NCBI GenBank assembly: GCA_963676865.2
Contig: CAXXSS010000001.1
Location: forward strand, 2,976,001 to 3,040,000
Origin: JAAYUD01 sp963676865
Lineage (GTDB): Bacteria > Bacteroidota > Bacteroidia > Bacteroidales > Bacteroidaceae
Direction of reading: 5' to 3'
Length of the DNA stretch: 64,000 bases
Of the stretch, positions 63,338 to 64,000 are shown in pieces. Numbering within the stretch: the stretch's first letter is position 1; each line of letters starts with the position of its first letter. The position numbers were made by a program, and so were the translations under genes. The notes below the pieces were generated by a model. It did no database searches. It was not told the DNA's origin and saw only the letters and a list, made by a program, of their open reading frames with translations.

Positions 63338-64000
63338 ATGTCGGCAATAAAAGAATTAACATCGGGCTCTCCGCTTAAATTGATATTCAGATTTAGTTTG
63401 CCTTTTTTGGTAGGCAATCTACTTCAGCAGACATACTCATTGGTTGATGCCGCTATTGTTGGAAAATATTTGGGAATTAATGCCTTTGCTTCAGTAGGAG
63501 CGAGTAGCTCTGTGATATTTCTCATCTTAGGCTTTTGTACCGGCTGTTGTGCAGGCTTTAGTATACCTATTGCGCAAAAGTTTGGCGCTCGTGATTATAG
63601 CATGATGCGACGTTTCTTTTATGTAGGTCTACAGATTTCTTTTATCTTGTCCATTTCGCTTGCTGTATTGACATCTTTGTATTGTTCCGATATTTTGCAT
63701 TGGATACATACCCCTCAGAATATATTCCATGGAGCATATCTTTTCCTACTTATTACTTTTATAGGTATTCCCTTCACTTTCTTTTATAATTTATTGTCGT
63801 ATGTTATTCGAGCCTTAGGCGATAGTACCACTCCTTTTTGGTTTTTGCTGTTTTCGTCTATACTCAATGTCATATTAGATTTGATCTTTATTATTTGTTT
63901 TGGATGGGGAGTTGGCGGAGCTGCTTTTGCTACGCTTTTGTCGCAAGCTGTTTCTGTATTGCTTTGTGCTTTTTATATGCGTCGCCGCTATGAAATATTG
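63338..64000 (+). CDS. MATE-family efflux transporter (5' part, cut by window end)
   Basis: 221 codons are open from the ATG at 63338 to the window edge. MATE signatures: LTSGSPLKLIFRFSLPFLVGNLLQQTYSLVDAAIVGKYLG, SSSVIFLILGFCTGCCAGFSIPIAQKFGARD, YNLLSYVIRALGDSTTPFWFLLFSSILNVILDLIFI and GVGGAAFATLLSQAVSVLLC. Six membrane helices are visible of an expected twelve. It exports drugs or metabolites using a cation gradient. The C-terminal half is outside the window. Confidence 0.93.
   Translation, partial: MSAIKELTSGSPLKLIFRFSLPFLVGNLLQQTYSLVDAAIVGKYLGINAFASVGASSSVIFLILGFCTGCCAGFSIPIAQKFGARDYSMMRRFFYVGLQISFILSISLAVLTSLYCSDILHWIHTPQNIFHGAYLFLLITFIGIPFTFFYNLLSYVIRALGDSTTPFWFLLFSSILNVILDLIFIICFGWGVGGAAFATLLSQAVSVLLCAFYMRRRYEIL

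Overview
The window is a Bacteroides-like (order Bacteroidales) chromosome segment. The evidence is SusC/SusD outer-membrane pairs, a FecR/ECF-sigma pair, TAnnTTTG -7 promoter boxes with almost no Shine-Dalgarno sequences, a Wzi-family protein, and remnants of IS66 and IS4 elements. The left end is inside a glycan (capsule or O-antigen type) locus. The right end is ordinary housekeeping and transport genes. No tRNA, rRNA or CRISPR array was seen.

Glycan locus, about 1-18,060, nearly all on +. It holds two dideoxy-amino-sugar routes. The first is FdtA/B/C-like: tandem 3,4-ketoisomerases (4585-5425), an aminotransferase (1471) and a hexapeptide N-acyltransferase (1017). The second is bacillosamine-like: a PglF-type 4,6-dehydratase (13562), a PglE-type aminotransferase (12211), a PglD-type N-acyltransferase (6153) and a PglC-type initiating phosphoglycosyltransferase (5509). 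There is one GT4 glycosyltransferase; flippase, polymerase and further transferases must lie left of the window. Embedded between PglD and PglE is a compact type II fatty-acid/polyketide-like cassette (6798-11458): malonyl transacylase, ACP, ketoreductase, two complete ketoacyl synthase III enzymes and a metallo-hydrolase. My main hypothesis is that it builds a short hydroxyacyl chain that one of the amino-sugar acyltransferases attaches in place of acetyl. The locus carries decayed genes, and a 64-bp repeat holding a full Bacteroides promoter occurs at both ends of the acyl/Fdt segment. A Wzi-family protein and a small lipoprotein close the region.

Region 18,060-19,513 has no convincing gene. 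It contains a perfect 36-bp inverted repeat made of CACATATGTG-type motifs and a second long imperfect inverted repeat, half of which recurs near 39.7 kb.

Polysaccharide utilisation locus, 19,514-33,143: FecR anti-sigma, SusC with an STN signalling domain, SusD, a DUF1735/discoidin surface lipoprotein, GH89 alpha-N-acetylglucosaminidase, GH27 alpha-galactosidase, a DUF4855 lipoprotein, and the likely cognate ECF sigma factor, oddly at the far end and on the other strand. The enzymes point to glycans with alpha-linked GlcNAc and Gal, such as mucin O-glycans.

Minus-strand block, 33,684-47,002: PAP2 phosphatase, GH78 alpha-L-rhamnosidase, CPA2 antiporter, M16 protease, and a 1292-residue single-module NRPS-like membrane protein (adenylation, carrier, then three membrane/beta-helix repeats) resembling poly-lysine synthetases. 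The hand-read adenylation code looks lysine-like.

Housekeeping, 47,577-64,000: exonuclease III, a DUF5686 protein, SUI1/YciH, XseA-XseB, IlvE, a DUF975 membrane protein, TrmB, Mrp ATPase, a TolC-HlyD-ABC2-ABC2 export operon without an ATPase gene, a C69 dipeptidase, and a MATE transporter cut by the window end.
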